64,000 nt of DNA, from contig NZ_JAJDJU010000008.1 of the NCBI RefSeq assembly GCF_020567705.1, positions 1 to 64,000 on the forward strand. The letters are read 5' to 3'. Of the stretch, positions 33,814-42,437 are shown one piece after another (positions within the stretch are counted from its first letter, which is position 1; the number at the start of each line of letters is the position of its first letter). This DNA comes from Acidocella sp. KAb 2-4 (GTDB lineage: Bacteria > Pseudomonadota > Alphaproteobacteria > Acetobacterales > Acetobacteraceae). The translations under genes and the position numbers were made by a program. The notes under the pieces were generated by a model. It did not search any database. It was not told the origin of the DNA and saw nothing but the letters and a program-made list of their open reading frames with translations.

Positions 33814-35385
33814 ATGAGCGAAAACACACAAACCTCTCTGTCCTGGCCCTTCCGTGAAGCTGAACGCATTGCCGAGCGCCTGAAACAGAAAGGCAAGGAT
33901 CACGCCTTGTTCGAGACCGGCTACGGTCCCTCCGGCTTGCCGCATATCGGCACCTTCGGCGAGGTGGCGCGCACCTCCTGGGTCCGCAAGGCGTTCACCG
34001 ATCTCACCGGGCTGCCCTCGCGCCTGCTCGCCTTCTCCGACGACATGGACGGGTTGCGCAAGGTGCCCGACAACGTACCCAATAAGGACATGCTGCGCCA
34101 GCATTTGGGCAAGCCGCTCACCCGTATCCCCGATCCGTTCGGCAAGTTCGAGAGCTTCGGCGAGCATAACAACAACATGCTGCAGGACTTCTTGCGCGCT
34201 TTCGATTTCGAGTTCGAATTCGCCTCCGCTTCCGATTATTACGCCTCCGGCCGGTTCGATGCCGCGCTGCTGCATGTGCTCGCGCATCACGACGCGATCG
34301 TGAACATCATCTTGCCGACGCTGGGCAGCGAGCGCGCCGCCACCTATTCGCCCATCCTGCCGATCCACCCGCGCACCGGCGTGGTCATGCAGGTGCCCAT
34401 CGACAAGGTGGACGTTGACCACGGCACCGTGTTCTGGACCGACCCCGAGACCGGCACGAAATATGAGACCTCGGTGCTGGGCGGCAACGCCAAGCTGCAA
34501 TGGAAGGCTGACTGGGCGATGCGCTGGTACGCGCTGGACGTGGATTACGAGATGTCCGGCAAGGACCTCATCCCCAGCGTCAAGCTCTCCTCCGACATCG
34601 TCCGCGCCCTCGGCAAGGAACCGCCGGTCACGCTCACCTATGAGCTGTTCCTCGACGATAAGGGGCAGAAGATCTCTAAATCGAAGGGCAATGGCCTGTC
34701 CATCGAGCAATGGCTGACCTATGCGCCCAAGGAGTCGCTGGCGCAGTTCATGTATCACGCGCCCCAGCGCGCCAAGCGCCTGTTCTTCGACGTAATCCCC
34801 CGCGCCACCGACGACTACATCAACAACGTCGCCGCCCTGCCCACGGCCGAGAAGCCGCATGACAATCCGGCTTGGCACATCCACGGCGGCAAGCTGCCCG
34901 AGCATGCGGGCTCGCCGATCGGCTTCGGCATGCTGCTCAACCTGGCCTCGGTTATCAATGCCGACAGCCCGGAGATGCTCTGGGGCTTCATCCGCGCCTA
35001 TTTGCCGGGTGCCGATGCCGAGAGCTATCCGTTCCTGGCCAAGCTGGTGCACCACGCCATCGCCTATAACCGCGATTTCGTGGCCCCGGCCAAGCAATAC
35101 CGTGCGCCGACCGAGGTGGAACGCGGCGCCTTGCTGGACCTCGCGGAGAGCCTGAAAGCGGGCGAGCAGGCCACCCATAAGGGCGACACCCCGGCCGAAA
35201 AGTTGCAAAACCTCGTTTACGAGGTCGGCAAGCGCCACCCCTTCGCCCCGCTCAAGGCATGGTTCGACTGTCTCTACCAGGTGTTGCTCGGTACCTCCGA
35301 GGGGCCGCGCTTCGGCGGCTTCATCGCGCTTTATGGCGTGGAGCGCACGGTGGCGCTGATCGAAACCGCGCTGGCGCGGGGCTGA
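33814..35385 (+). CDS. lysS: lysyl-tRNA synthetase, class I
   Basis: Charges tRNA-Lys. Unlike the class II enzyme of most bacteria, this is the class I type found in archaea and alphaproteobacteria. The HIGH motif appears as PSGLPHIGTFGE (about residues 33-44) and KMSKS as KISKSKGNG (near 288), and the C-terminus is the helix-rich LysRS-I anticodon domain. At 523 aa the length is normal. ATG 33814 follows a short divergent spacer with dinG that contains a CGCCCGC/GCGGGCG hairpin (33765-33784). A flippase-like membrane gene starts 19 bases after the stop. Confidence 0.96.
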   Translation: MSENTQTSLSWPFREAERIAERLKQKGKDHALFETGYGPSGLPHIGTFGEVARTSWVRKAFTDLTGLPSRLLAFSDDMDGLRKVPDNVPNKDMLRQHLGKPLTRIPDPFGKFESFGEHNNNMLQDFLRAFDFEFEFASASDYYASGRFDAALLHVLAHHDAIVNIILPTLGSERAATYSPILPIHPRTGVVMQVPIDKVDVDHGTVFWTDPETGTKYETSVLGGNAKLQWKADWAMRWYALDVDYEMSGKDLIPSVKLSSDIVRALGKEPPVTLTYELFLDDKGQKISKSKGNGLSIEQWLTYAPKESLAQFMYHAPQRAKRLFFDVIPRATDDYINNVAALPTAEKPHDNPAWHIHGGKLPEHAGSPIGFGMLLNLASVINADSPEMLWGFIRAYLPGADAESYPFLAKLVHHAIAYNRDFVAPAKQYRAPTEVERGALLDLAESLKAGEQATHKGDTPAEKLQNLVYEVGKRHPFAPLKAWFDCLYQVLLGTSEGPRFGGFIALYGVERTVALIETALARG

Positions 35386-35404
35386 GCCCGCCCAAAGCCC
35401 CGCC

Positions 35405-36364
35405 ATGCGGCGCAAGGCGCTAAAATATCTGCCGCCCGTGCTCGGCCTGCTGGTGCTGGCCGGGGTGGTGGCGGGGCTGCACGGCGCCCTCGGCAAGATC
35501 AGCCCCGGCGATATTCTGGCCGCGCTGGAGGCGACCCCGCGCCTGCATATCCTGCGCGCGCTGGTGCTGCTGGGGGCCAGCTGCTGCATCATGTGCGCCT
35601 ATGACCTGCCGGGCGTGCTGTTCGCGCGGCGGGTGGCGGCGTTTCCGCCCATCGGGCTGCGCCGGGTCGGGCTGGCCTCGTTCTGCGCGTACACGCTGAG
35701 CCATGTGTTGGGCGCGCCCGCCCTGTCGGCGGCGGCCATCCGCCTGCGGCTTTACGCGCAATGGGGAGTTCCAGCGGCGGGCATCACCCGCATCATCGCG
35801 CTCTCGGGCACCAATTTCACCCTTGGGCTGAGCACGCTGCTGGGGTTGCTGCTGCTGTTCAACCCCGCCGCCCTCCCGGTCTTTGGCGGTGCGGCGCCGG
35901 GCTTGCTGCGGCTGATCGGGCTGGTGCTGGCCGGGATTCCCGCCGCCTATGTGGTGGCGGCGCGCGGGCGGGATTCGGTGCGGCTGTTCGGGCGCGAGAT
36001 CGCGCTGCCCGGCGCGCGCCTCGCCGCGGCGCAGATCATCCTGGCCTGCGCCGACATCGCCACCACCAGCGCCGTGTTTTACGCCGTGCTGCCCGCCGCC
36101 GCCGGGCTGACCTACCCGGTCGCCCTCAGCCTCTATCTCGCGGCTTTCGCCTCGGGCGCCTATTCCGGTCTGCCGGGTGGGGTGGGCGTGTTCGACTCCC
36201 TGCTGCTGCTTGGTCTTTCGGCCTATTTGCCGGCCGCCGACGCGCTGGGGGCTATTTTGTTGTTCAGGGTCATGTATTTTCTGCTGCCGGCGTGTTTAGG
36301 CGGAATTTGCTACGCCGGGCATGAATTATGGGCGCACACGCAGGCGCCGGGAGAGAAAAAATGA
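35405..36364 (+). CDS. flippase-like membrane protein (UPF0104/YbhN family)
   Basis: 319-aa polytopic protein with about eight hydrophobic segments. It resembles the transmembrane half of lysylphosphatidylglycerol synthase (YbhN/UPF0104): KYLPPVLGLLVLAGVVAGLHGALG at the start, then SFCAYTLSHVLGAPALSAAAIRLRLYAQWGV and AAFASGAYSGLPGGVGVFDSLLLLGL. No soluble aminoacyltransferase domain is attached, so it is more likely a lipid transport or flippase-type protein than a synthase. It lies between lysS and an aldehyde dehydrogenase and overlaps the latter's start by four bases (ATGA). The lysS neighbour is suggestive of lysyl-lipid biology but not proof. Confidence 0.78.
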   Translation: MRRKALKYLPPVLGLLVLAGVVAGLHGALGKISPGDILAALEATPRLHILRALVLLGASCCIMCAYDLPGVLFARRVAAFPPIGLRRVGLASFCAYTLSHVLGAPALSAAAIRLRLYAQWGVPAAGITRIIALSGTNFTLGLSTLLGLLLLFNPAALPVFGGAAPGLLRLIGLVLAGIPAAYVVAARGRDSVRLFGREIALPGARLAAAQIILACADIATTSAVFYAVLPAAAGLTYPVALSLYLAAFASGAYSGLPGGVGVFDSLLLLGLSAYLPAADALGAILLFRVMYFLLPACLGGICYAGHELWAHTQAPGEKK

Positions 36365-37752
36365 GCATGCAACAGACAATCACGCCGGTGGACGGGCGGG
36401 TCTATGCCGAGCGTCCGTTCGCCGGGGCCAACCATATCAACGCCGTGCTGGACAATGTGGTGAAGGCGCAGCAAGCCTGGGCGCTGACCACGGTGGAGCA
36501 GCGCGCCGCCTATTGCTCCCGATTCTGCGACGCGCTGCTGGCGCATATCGACGAGATTGCCCTCGAACTGGCTTGGCAGATGGGCCGCCCGGTTTCGCAG
36601 GCGCCCAACGAGGTGCGCACCTGCGTGGACCGCGCGCGCTATATGATCGCCGAGGCCCCGGCCGGGCTGGCGCCGCTCGACCCCGGCGCCAAGGAGGGCT
36701 TCAAGCGCTATGTGAAGCGCACGCCGCTGGGCGTGGTGTTCGTGATCGCGCCGTGGAACTATCCGTTCCTCACCGCGGTGAACTCCATCGTACCCGCGAT
36801 TATGGCCGGCAACGCGGTGGTGCTGAAGCACGCGGCCCAAACGCAGCTCGTGGCCGAGCGCTTCCAGCAGGCTTTCGACGAGGCCGGGCTGCCCGCCGGC
36901 GTGTTCCAGCACATTCATGTCCCCGGCGCGGTGGCCGAGCAGTTGGTCAAGGATACGCGCATCGCGCATGTGAATTTCACCGGCTCGGTGCCGGTGGGCC
37001 ATGCGGTCTCCCGCGCGGCGGCGGACCGGTTCATTTCCGTCGGTCTGGAGCTGGGCGGCAAGGACCCCGCCTATGTCCGCGCCGATGCTGATATCGGCTT
37101 CGCGGTGGATAATCTGGTCGATGGCGCTTTCTTCAATTCCGGCCAGTCCTGCTGCGGCATTGAGCGCATTTACGTGCATGAGAGCGTGTTCAACGACTTC
37201 GTCGAGCGCGCCGTGGAGCTCACCAAAACCTACCGCCTGGGTGACCCGACCAAGCCGGAGACCAATATCGGCCCGGTGGTGTCGGGCAAGGCCGCGGCCT
37301 TCATCCGCGACCAGGTGGGCGAGGCGGTGCGCCAGGGCGCCAAGGCGCTGATCGACCCCGCCAGCTTCGCCGCCGACCAGCCTGGCACGCCCTATATGGC
37401 GCCGCAGATCGTGGTCGATGTCGATCACTCGATGCGGGTGATGACCGAGGAGACCTTCGGTCCGGTGGTCGGCATCATGAAGGTGAGGAATGACGATGAA
37501 GCCGTCCGCCTGATGAACGACTCCGAGTATGGTCTCACCGCTGCCATCTTCACCCGCGACCTCGCCGCCGCCGAGGCGATCGGTGACTGCGTCGAGACCG
37601 GCACCGTGTTTCTCAACCGCTGCGATGCCCTCGACCCCGCGTTGCCCTGGGTGGGCGTGAAGGATACCGGGCGCGGCTACACGCTCTCGCGCTGGGGCTA
37701 TGAGACGCTGACCCGGCCAAAGAGCTACCATTTGCGCCTGCCAGCGGGCTGA
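36361..37752 (+). CDS. aldehyde dehydrogenase family protein
   Basis: NAD(P)-dependent oxidation of an aldehyde to an acid. 463 aa with the N-site VFVIAPWNYPFLTAVNSIVPAIMAGNAVVLKHA, FTGSVPVGHAV, catalytic Glu in LELGGKDPAYV and catalytic Cys in FFNSGQSCCGIERIYV (the second or third Cys-like position). The C-terminal motif is MTEETFGPVVGIMKV. ATG 36361 overlaps the upstream stop. The polyamine genes puuA and puuB lie 5 kb away on the other strand, so it could serve as the gamma-glutamyl-aminobutyraldehyde dehydrogenase step, but that is inference. Specificity is not readable. Confidence 0.87.
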   Translation: MSMQQTITPVDGRVYAERPFAGANHINAVLDNVVKAQQAWALTTVEQRAAYCSRFCDALLAHIDEIALELAWQMGRPVSQAPNEVRTCVDRARYMIAEAPAGLAPLDPGAKEGFKRYVKRTPLGVVFVIAPWNYPFLTAVNSIVPAIMAGNAVVLKHAAQTQLVAERFQQAFDEAGLPAGVFQHIHVPGAVAEQLVKDTRIAHVNFTGSVPVGHAVSRAAADRFISVGLELGGKDPAYVRADADIGFAVDNLVDGAFFNSGQSCCGIERIYVHESVFNDFVERAVELTKTYRLGDPTKPETNIGPVVSGKAAAFIRDQVGEAVRQGAKALIDPASFAADQPGTPYMAPQIVVDVDHSMRVMTEETFGPVVGIMKVRNDDEAVRLMNDSEYGLTAAIFTRDLAAAEAIGDCVETGTVFLNRCDALDPALPWVGVKDTGRGYTLSRWGYETLTRPKSYHLRLPAG

Positions 37753-37755
37753 CAC

Positions 37756-37787
37756 AAAAAAGGCCGGGGAATTTCCCCGGCCTTTTT
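37756..37787. terminator. bidirectional terminator between aldehyde dehydrogenase and degP
   Basis: AAAAA-AGGCCGGGGA/TCCCCGGCCT-TTTTT (arms 37761-37770 and 37774-37783, three-base loop). A-tract on one side and T-tract on the other make it work for both convergent genes. Confidence 0.9.
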
Positions 37788-37806
37788 CTTGGCTACGTTG
37801 TCGGAC

Positions 37807-39351
37807 CTAGTTGCCGCTGTCCTGGTTGCTGGTCGAGATGCCGACAAACAGCGCCTGGCCCTGGCGGATGATGCGCAGCGCCAGCGCGCCATTGCCGCTC
37901 TTGCGCGCCGCCTTGATCGCCGCCACCGCGTCGTCCGGGTTGGTGACATCGGTGTTGCCCACCCCCACCAACAGATCGCCCGGCTGCAGCCCGGCCATGT
38001 CGGCCAGCGAGTTTGGCTTCACCGCGGTGATCACGGCACCGGTGGCGCTATCGGGCAGGTTGAGCTGGCTGCGCGCGTCGGGGGTCAGCGGCGCCAGGGT
38101 CAGCCCCAGCGCGCCCTGTTGCGTGGCGGCGCCATTGCCGCTGCCGTTTTGCTGGAACCCGGCATCGGGATTGGCCGGCATGACCGTGACCGCCACCGAG
38201 ACGGTGTTTTGCTTGCCGTTGCGCAGATACACGATATCCGCCTTGTGCTGTGGGTCGACATTGGCGATGTCGCTCGCCAGATCGCTGGGGTTGGTCACGG
38301 TCTGGCCGTTGACGCTGATGATCACGTCGCCTGGCTTCAGCCCCGCCTTCTCCGCCGGGCTGCCGGACGAAACGGCGGCGATCAGCGCGCCGTCCTTGGT
38401 CGGGTCGGCGGTGGGCAGACCCAGCGCCTGCGCCATCTGCGGCGTGATTTGTTGCGCGGCGACGCCGAGATAGCCGCGCACAACCTTGCCGGTTGTCACC
38501 AGTTGGGTGACGATGCGCTTGATCATGTCCGATGGAATGGCGAAGCCGATGCCGACCGAGCCGCCGGACGGCGAGAGGATGGCGGTGTTGACGCCGATCA
38601 CCTGGCCCTTCTGGTTGAACAGCGGCCCGCCGGAATTACCCTCGTTGATCGGCGCGTCGATCTGGATGAACTTATCATACGGCCCATCGCCGATATCGCG
38701 GCCCAGGGCGGAGACGATACCCGCCGTCACCGTATTGTCGAGCCCGAACGGGTTGCCCATGGCCACCACCCATTCGCCCGGCTCCACCGCCGAGGACGGC
38801 CCGAGTTCGACATAAGGCAGTGGCTTGCCGGCATTGATCTTGAGCACCGCGAGATCGGTCTTGGCGTCGGTGCCGATGATCTTGGCCGGATAGGTGTCGC
38901 CGTCAGAGAGCGTCACCGTCACCGTGCGCGCATCCTTCACCACATGGTTGTTGGTGACGATGGTGCCGTTCTGGTCGATGATGAAGCCCGAGCCCTTGGC
39001 CTCCACTGCCTGGGGCTGCTGCGGCGTGCCGAAGCTGAAGGGGAAGCCGGGGATCTGCGGGAAGCCCGGCGGGAGCCCATTTTGTCCCTGGGCGCCGTTG
39101 TCGCTGCCATCATCCTGGCTGTCGGCGGCCTGGTTCAGCTTCAGATGCACATCCACCGACACCACGGCCGGCGACACATGCTTCACCAGCCCGGTGAAAT
39201 CCGGCACCGGGTTGAAGCCCTGCTGCACGGCGGCGGTTTCATCGAGCGAGGTATCGGCGGCGAAGGCCGGGGCGGCGGGCAGGCCGGCCAGGGCGGTGGC
39301 GCCGAGCAGGGCGAGCGAGAGCGCCGTGCCGCGAGTTAAGGTCTTGCGCAT
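37807..39351 (-). CDS. degP: periplasmic serine protease Do/DegP-like
   Basis: Envelope quality-control protease/chaperone. It has a signal peptide (cleavage after APAFA, residue 31) and a trypsin-like domain with catalytic triad His136 (TNNHVVKDA), Asp166 (KTDLAVLK) and Ser240 (NEGNSGGPLF). Two PDZ domains follow (first about 295-385, second about 425-510). At 514 aa it is full length. The Q/N/G-rich loop at about residues 75-115 is the LA loop. Two palindromes upstream (39382-39426) are candidate operator sites for envelope stress control. It converges with the aldehyde dehydrogenase across a shared terminator. Confidence 0.94.
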   Translation of the reverse strand: MRKTLTRGTALSLALLGATALAGLPAAPAFAADTSLDETAAVQQGFNPVPDFTGLVKHVSPAVVSVDVHLKLNQAADSQDDGSDNGAQGQNGLPPGFPQIPGFPFSFGTPQQPQAVEAKGSGFIIDQNGTIVTNNHVVKDARTVTVTLSDGDTYPAKIIGTDAKTDLAVLKINAGKPLPYVELGPSSAVEPGEWVVAMGNPFGLDNTVTAGIVSALGRDIGDGPYDKFIQIDAPINEGNSGGPLFNQKGQVIGVNTAILSPSGGSVGIGFAIPSDMIKRIVTQLVTTGKVVRGYLGVAAQQITPQMAQALGLPTADPTKDGALIAAVSSGSPAEKAGLKPGDVIISVNGQTVTNPSDLASDIANVDPQHKADIVYLRNGKQNTVSVAVTVMPANPDAGFQQNGSGNGAATQQGALGLTLAPLTPDARSQLNLPDSATGAVITAVKPNSLADMAGLQPGDLLVGVGNTDVTNPDDAVAAIKAARKSGNGALALRIIRQGQALFVGISTSNQDSGN

Positions 39352-39381
39352 ATCTTGTCTGATCTCCTGCGGATATGTCCC

Positions 39382-39426
39382 GGTCTTACCGCGGTAAAAC
39401 CATTCAGCTGTGGCATAAATGCCACA
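39382..39426 (-). promoter_or_regulatory. twin palindromes upstream of degP
   Basis: Two dyads in the degP upstream region. GGTCTTACCGCGGTAAAACC (39382-39401) is near-palindromic, and TGTGGCATAAATGCCACA (39409-39426) is a perfect palindrome with AA centre. Fifteen bases of the second (39412-39426) recur exactly upstream of the second ompA gene (55771-55785). They look like binding sites for a dimeric regulator. They also lie just past the pirin stop, so a hairpin role for that transcript is possible. Confidence 0.5.
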
Positions 39427-39486
39427 AGCGACTCACCCCCTCAACGGCTGATGCCAAGGGGTTACACTTCTTCACCGGTGGCAAAA

Positions 39487-40194
39487 TTAGGCGGCGCCCG
39501 CATCTACCAGCACGATCTCGGCGCCGCTGCGGGCGGTGATGGCGATCTCGGCCTCGTCGGCGATGGCCACGCCGTCGCGCGTGCCAGCCTCGTGGCCGTT
39601 TACGGCGATCTCCCCGCTGGGAGCCACGAGATAGGCCACCCGCCCGGCGCCGAGCGCGTAGCTCACCTGCTCACCCGGCGCGAGCTTCGCGGCCATCACC
39701 GCGGCGTCGGCATAGAGCGGCAGCGCCCCCAGCCCGGCATGGCTGGCGCGGCCAGAGGCCAGCACCTGCAGCCCCTGGCCGGTTTCGCGTGGAAACTCCC
39801 GCGTGCCCCAGCCGGGCTGCACGTTATGCTGGTTCGGCAAAATCCAGATCTGGAACAGCCGGGTCGGCACGCTTTCATGGTTCATCTCGGAATGCACGAT
39901 GCCGCTGCCCGCATGCATCACCTGCACATCTCCGGCGCGGGTGACGCCCTCATGCCCCAGCGAGTCGCGATGCGTGATCGCGCCTTCACGCAGGAAGGTG
40001 ATGATCTCCATGTTATCGTGCGGGTGCGGGGCGAAGCCGGTATGCGGCGCCACCTCGTCGTCATTCCACACCAGCAGCCGCCCGAGCCCCATGCGCTTGG
40101 GGTCGCGGTAGCGGGCGAAGCTGAAATGATAGCGGGCGTTGAGCCATTCATTGCGGAAGCTGCCAAGGGAGGCGAAGGGGCGGATTTCAATCAT
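39487..40194 (-). CDS. pirin-family bicupin
   Basis: Cupin protein of 235 aa. The N-terminal cupin has the metal-binding set H-x-H...H...E (GFAPHPHDNMEIITFL and HAGSGIVHSEMN), the arrangement used for iron in YhhW-type pirins, several of which act as quercetin dioxygenases. The C-terminal cupin is degenerate, as usual. It begins MIEIRPFASLGSF at ATG 40194. It lies between degP and a universal stress protein on the same strand, suggesting stress-related expression. A redox or regulatory role is as likely as quercetinase. Confidence 0.87.
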   Translation of the reverse strand: MIEIRPFASLGSFRNEWLNARYHFSFARYRDPKRMGLGRLLVWNDDEVAPHTGFAPHPHDNMEIITFLREGAITHRDSLGHEGVTRAGDVQVMHAGSGIVHSEMNHESVPTRLFQIWILPNQHNVQPGWGTREFPRETGQGLQVLASGRASHAGLGALPLYADAAVMAAKLAPGEQVSYALGAGRVAYLVAPSGEIAVNGHEAGTRDGVAIADEAEIAITARSGAEIVLVDAGAA

Positions 40195-40234
40195 GGTGTC
40201 TCCCAGATAGGCATGGCGGGGCGGAAAGAGAAGG

Positions 40235-41104
40235 TCAGCGGTTCATCAGCACGGGCAGTTGCGCGTGCTCCAGCACATGCCGCGTGGTGCCGCCCAGGAT
40301 GAGCTGGCGCAGCCGCGAGGCGGTGGAATAGGCGCCCATCGACATCAGATCCGCCCCGAAGGCCGCCGCCGCCGCCAGCAGCCCGGCGCCGGTGACGCGG
40401 TTAATGGCGCGGAAGCGTACGACCTCGGCGCTGATGCCATGGTGCGAGATGTATTCCGCCACCTCCGCGCCGCTCGGGCCGGGCTTGGCGTAATCCTCCG
40501 AGACCAGCACGCACACGGCCTCCGCTTGGCGCACGAAGGGCATCACCGAACCCAGGGCCGAGGCGGCGTTGGCGGTGCCATTCCAGGCGATGGCGATGCG
40601 CCGGCCAATGCTCTCCGGCGGCTCCACCGGCGCCAGCAGCACCGGGCGGCCGGAATCGAACAGTACCGCGTGCAGCGCGTCGGCTGTCGCCACATCCTCG
40701 CCCGCCTGCGGGTGCGGCACGATGGTGAGGTCGGCGAGCCGCGCCTGATAGGCCACCACCTGCTCCTCGCGCCCGGTGAGGGTGGTGAAGCTGGCGCTTG
40801 GCTCATCGCGCCCGCGCAGCGCATCGCCCACTGGTACCTGGGCCGCCTCTGTCGCCGCCTCGAATAATTCGCGCAAATGCCGCGCCCGCGCGCCGCCCTC
40901 GCGCTCCGAGGCATTCAGCATGTCCTCGATCAACGCGCCGGACAGCCCCTCGCCGGTGAACGAGGTGATGTCGCGCGCATCGGCCTGCACATGCAGCACC
41001 TGCAGATGCGCATGCCACATCCTGGCCAGCATCAGCCCGGTTTGCAGCGCACCGCTGGCCGAGGCCGAACTGCTCACCGGCATCAGGAATTTGCGCACGG
41101 ACAT
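40235..41104 (-). CDS. universal stress protein, tandem UspA domains
   Basis: 289-aa protein with two UspA-like domains. The first is degenerate (KFLMPVSSSASASGALQTGLMLARMWHAHLQVLHVQAD). The second starts IGRRIAIAWNGTANAASALGSVMPFV and ends in an ATP-site-like GAYSTASRLRQLILGGTTRHVLEHAQLPVLM, a close match to the G-2x-G-9x-G(S/T) pattern. ATG 41104 is preceded by AAGGAGG; the longer frame to 41272 runs into the puuB end. Likely a cytoplasmic stress-survival factor. The position between pirin and the putrescine genes gives no specific pathway. Confidence 0.88.
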   Translation of the reverse strand: MSVRKFLMPVSSSASASGALQTGLMLARMWHAHLQVLHVQADARDITSFTGEGLSGALIEDMLNASEREGGARARHLRELFEAATEAAQVPVGDALRGRDEPSASFTTLTGREEQVVAYQARLADLTIVPHPQAGEDVATADALHAVLFDSGRPVLLAPVEPPESIGRRIAIAWNGTANAASALGSVMPFVRQAEAVCVLVSEDYAKPGPSGAEVAEYISHHGISAEVVRFRAINRVTGAGLLAAAAAFGADLMSMGAYSTASRLRQLILGGTTRHVLEHAQLPVLMNR

Positions 41105-41165
41105 GGTTGCCGCCTCCTTGTTGCGATGCCTGATATTGGCCCTGGGCGGGCCGTGAATGCAACGG

Positions 41166-42422
41166 TTACAGCAAATCGCGGAGGCGGAACCAGCTGGTGG
41201 CGAGCAGCAGGGCAGGGGTGCGCAGCGCCCGCCCGCCGGGGAAGCGCGCATGCGGGATGCGGGTGAACACATCGAACCGCTCGGCCTGCCCGGCGATCAC
41301 CTCGGCCGCCAGCTTGCCGGCGAGCCCGGTGAGCGCCACGCCATGGCCCGAGAAGCCGTGCGCAAACAGGATGTTTGGCGCCAGCCGCCCGAAATGCGGG
41401 GCGCGGTTCACCGTGATGTCCACATTCCCGCCCCACAGGAATTCCACCTTGGCGTCCTTGAGTTGCGGGAACACCCTTACCGCGCGGCGCAGCATCGAGG
41501 GGCCAAGGCTGGGCGGCGGCAACGTGGAATAGGAGACTCGCCCGCCAAACAACATGCGGTCATCCGCCGAGCGCCGGAAATAATCGAGCACGAAATTAAG
41601 ATCGGCCACCGCCTCGTTGCCGGGGATCAGCCCGCGCACATCGGCGCGCGGCTCGGTGGCCATGATGTAGGTGCCCACGGGCATGATGTAGCCCGCGATG
41701 CCACGCATCAGCCCGCCGAGATACGCGCCACCCGCGACCAGCAGGAATTTGCTGCGCAGCTTATGCGCCCCGGCATGCAGGGTGAGGGTGGTCCCTTCCT
41801 CGACATGGCTGATCCGGGCGCCCGCATAGAGCTTCGCCCCTGCCGCCTGCGCCGCTTTGGCCAAGCCGAGCACGTAGTTATACGGGTGGATATGGCCGGA
41901 GATTTTATCCTCCAGCGCCGCCAGATAGCGCGGGCTGTCCAGCCGCGCGCGCATCTCCGCCCCCTCCAGCAGCCGCCCTGCCGGGGCGCCGAGGCTGGCC
42001 AGCTCCTCTTGCTCCAGCTTCAGATCGCGCACATGGCGCGGCTTGATCGCGGCGTGCAGATAGCCGCGCACCGGATCGGCGGGGATGGCGAAGCGGGCGA
42101 TCTGCGCGTGCAGCAGCTCCACCGCTTCCACCGACATTTCCCAGAGCTGCCTTGTGGCCTCGCCGCCCACCAGCGCGTGCAGCTTGTGCAGCGAGCAGCC
42201 GAAGCCCGGCAGCGCCTGCCCGCCATTGCGGCCCGAGGCGCCCCAGCCGATGTCATGCGCCTCCAGCAGCGCCACGCTGTAGCCGCGTTCGGCCAGATGC
42301 AGCGCCGCGGAAACGCCGGTGATACCGCCGCCGATAATGGCGACATCGGCGCTCACATCGCCCGCCAGCGTGTCGCCGACGAAATCCACACGCCGCGTGG
42401 CGTGGTAATAGTTGTTCAGCAT
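41166..42422 (-). CDS. puuB: gamma-glutamylputrescine oxidase-like FAD oxidoreductase
   Basis: DAO-family flavoenzyme of 418 aa. The N-terminal dinucleotide motif is VAIIGGGITGVSAALHLAERG (residues about 27-47), followed by EAHDIGWGASGRNGGQ, typical of the PuuB/OrdL group. The C-terminus has NILFAHGFSGHGVALTGLAGKLAAEVI, the flavin-contact end. It begins MLNNYYHATRR, an N-terminus common in PuuB. In the Puu pathway it oxidises gamma-glutamylputrescine to the aldehyde, releasing H2O2 and ammonia. It is 15 bases downstream of puuA in the same operon, which supports the assignment over sarcosine or glycine oxidase. Confidence 0.88.
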   Translation of the reverse strand: MLNNYYHATRRVDFVGDTLAGDVSADVAIIGGGITGVSAALHLAERGYSVALLEAHDIGWGASGRNGGQALPGFGCSLHKLHALVGGEATRQLWEMSVEAVELLHAQIARFAIPADPVRGYLHAAIKPRHVRDLKLEQEELASLGAPAGRLLEGAEMRARLDSPRYLAALEDKISGHIHPYNYVLGLAKAAQAAGAKLYAGARISHVEEGTTLTLHAGAHKLRSKFLLVAGGAYLGGLMRGIAGYIMPVGTYIMATEPRADVRGLIPGNEAVADLNFVLDYFRRSADDRMLFGGRVSYSTLPPPSLGPSMLRRAVRVFPQLKDAKVEFLWGGNVDITVNRAPHFGRLAPNILFAHGFSGHGVALTGLAGKLAAEVIAGQAERFDVFTRIPHARFPGGRALRTPALLLATSWFRLRDLL

Positions 42423-42437
42423 GTTCGCGGCTCGCGG

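Noticed and set aside
32677-35592. 971-codon open frame on the minus strand
   Set aside because: It runs antisense across all of lysS and in a wrong frame of dinG. Both of those have clear family motifs; this frame has none.
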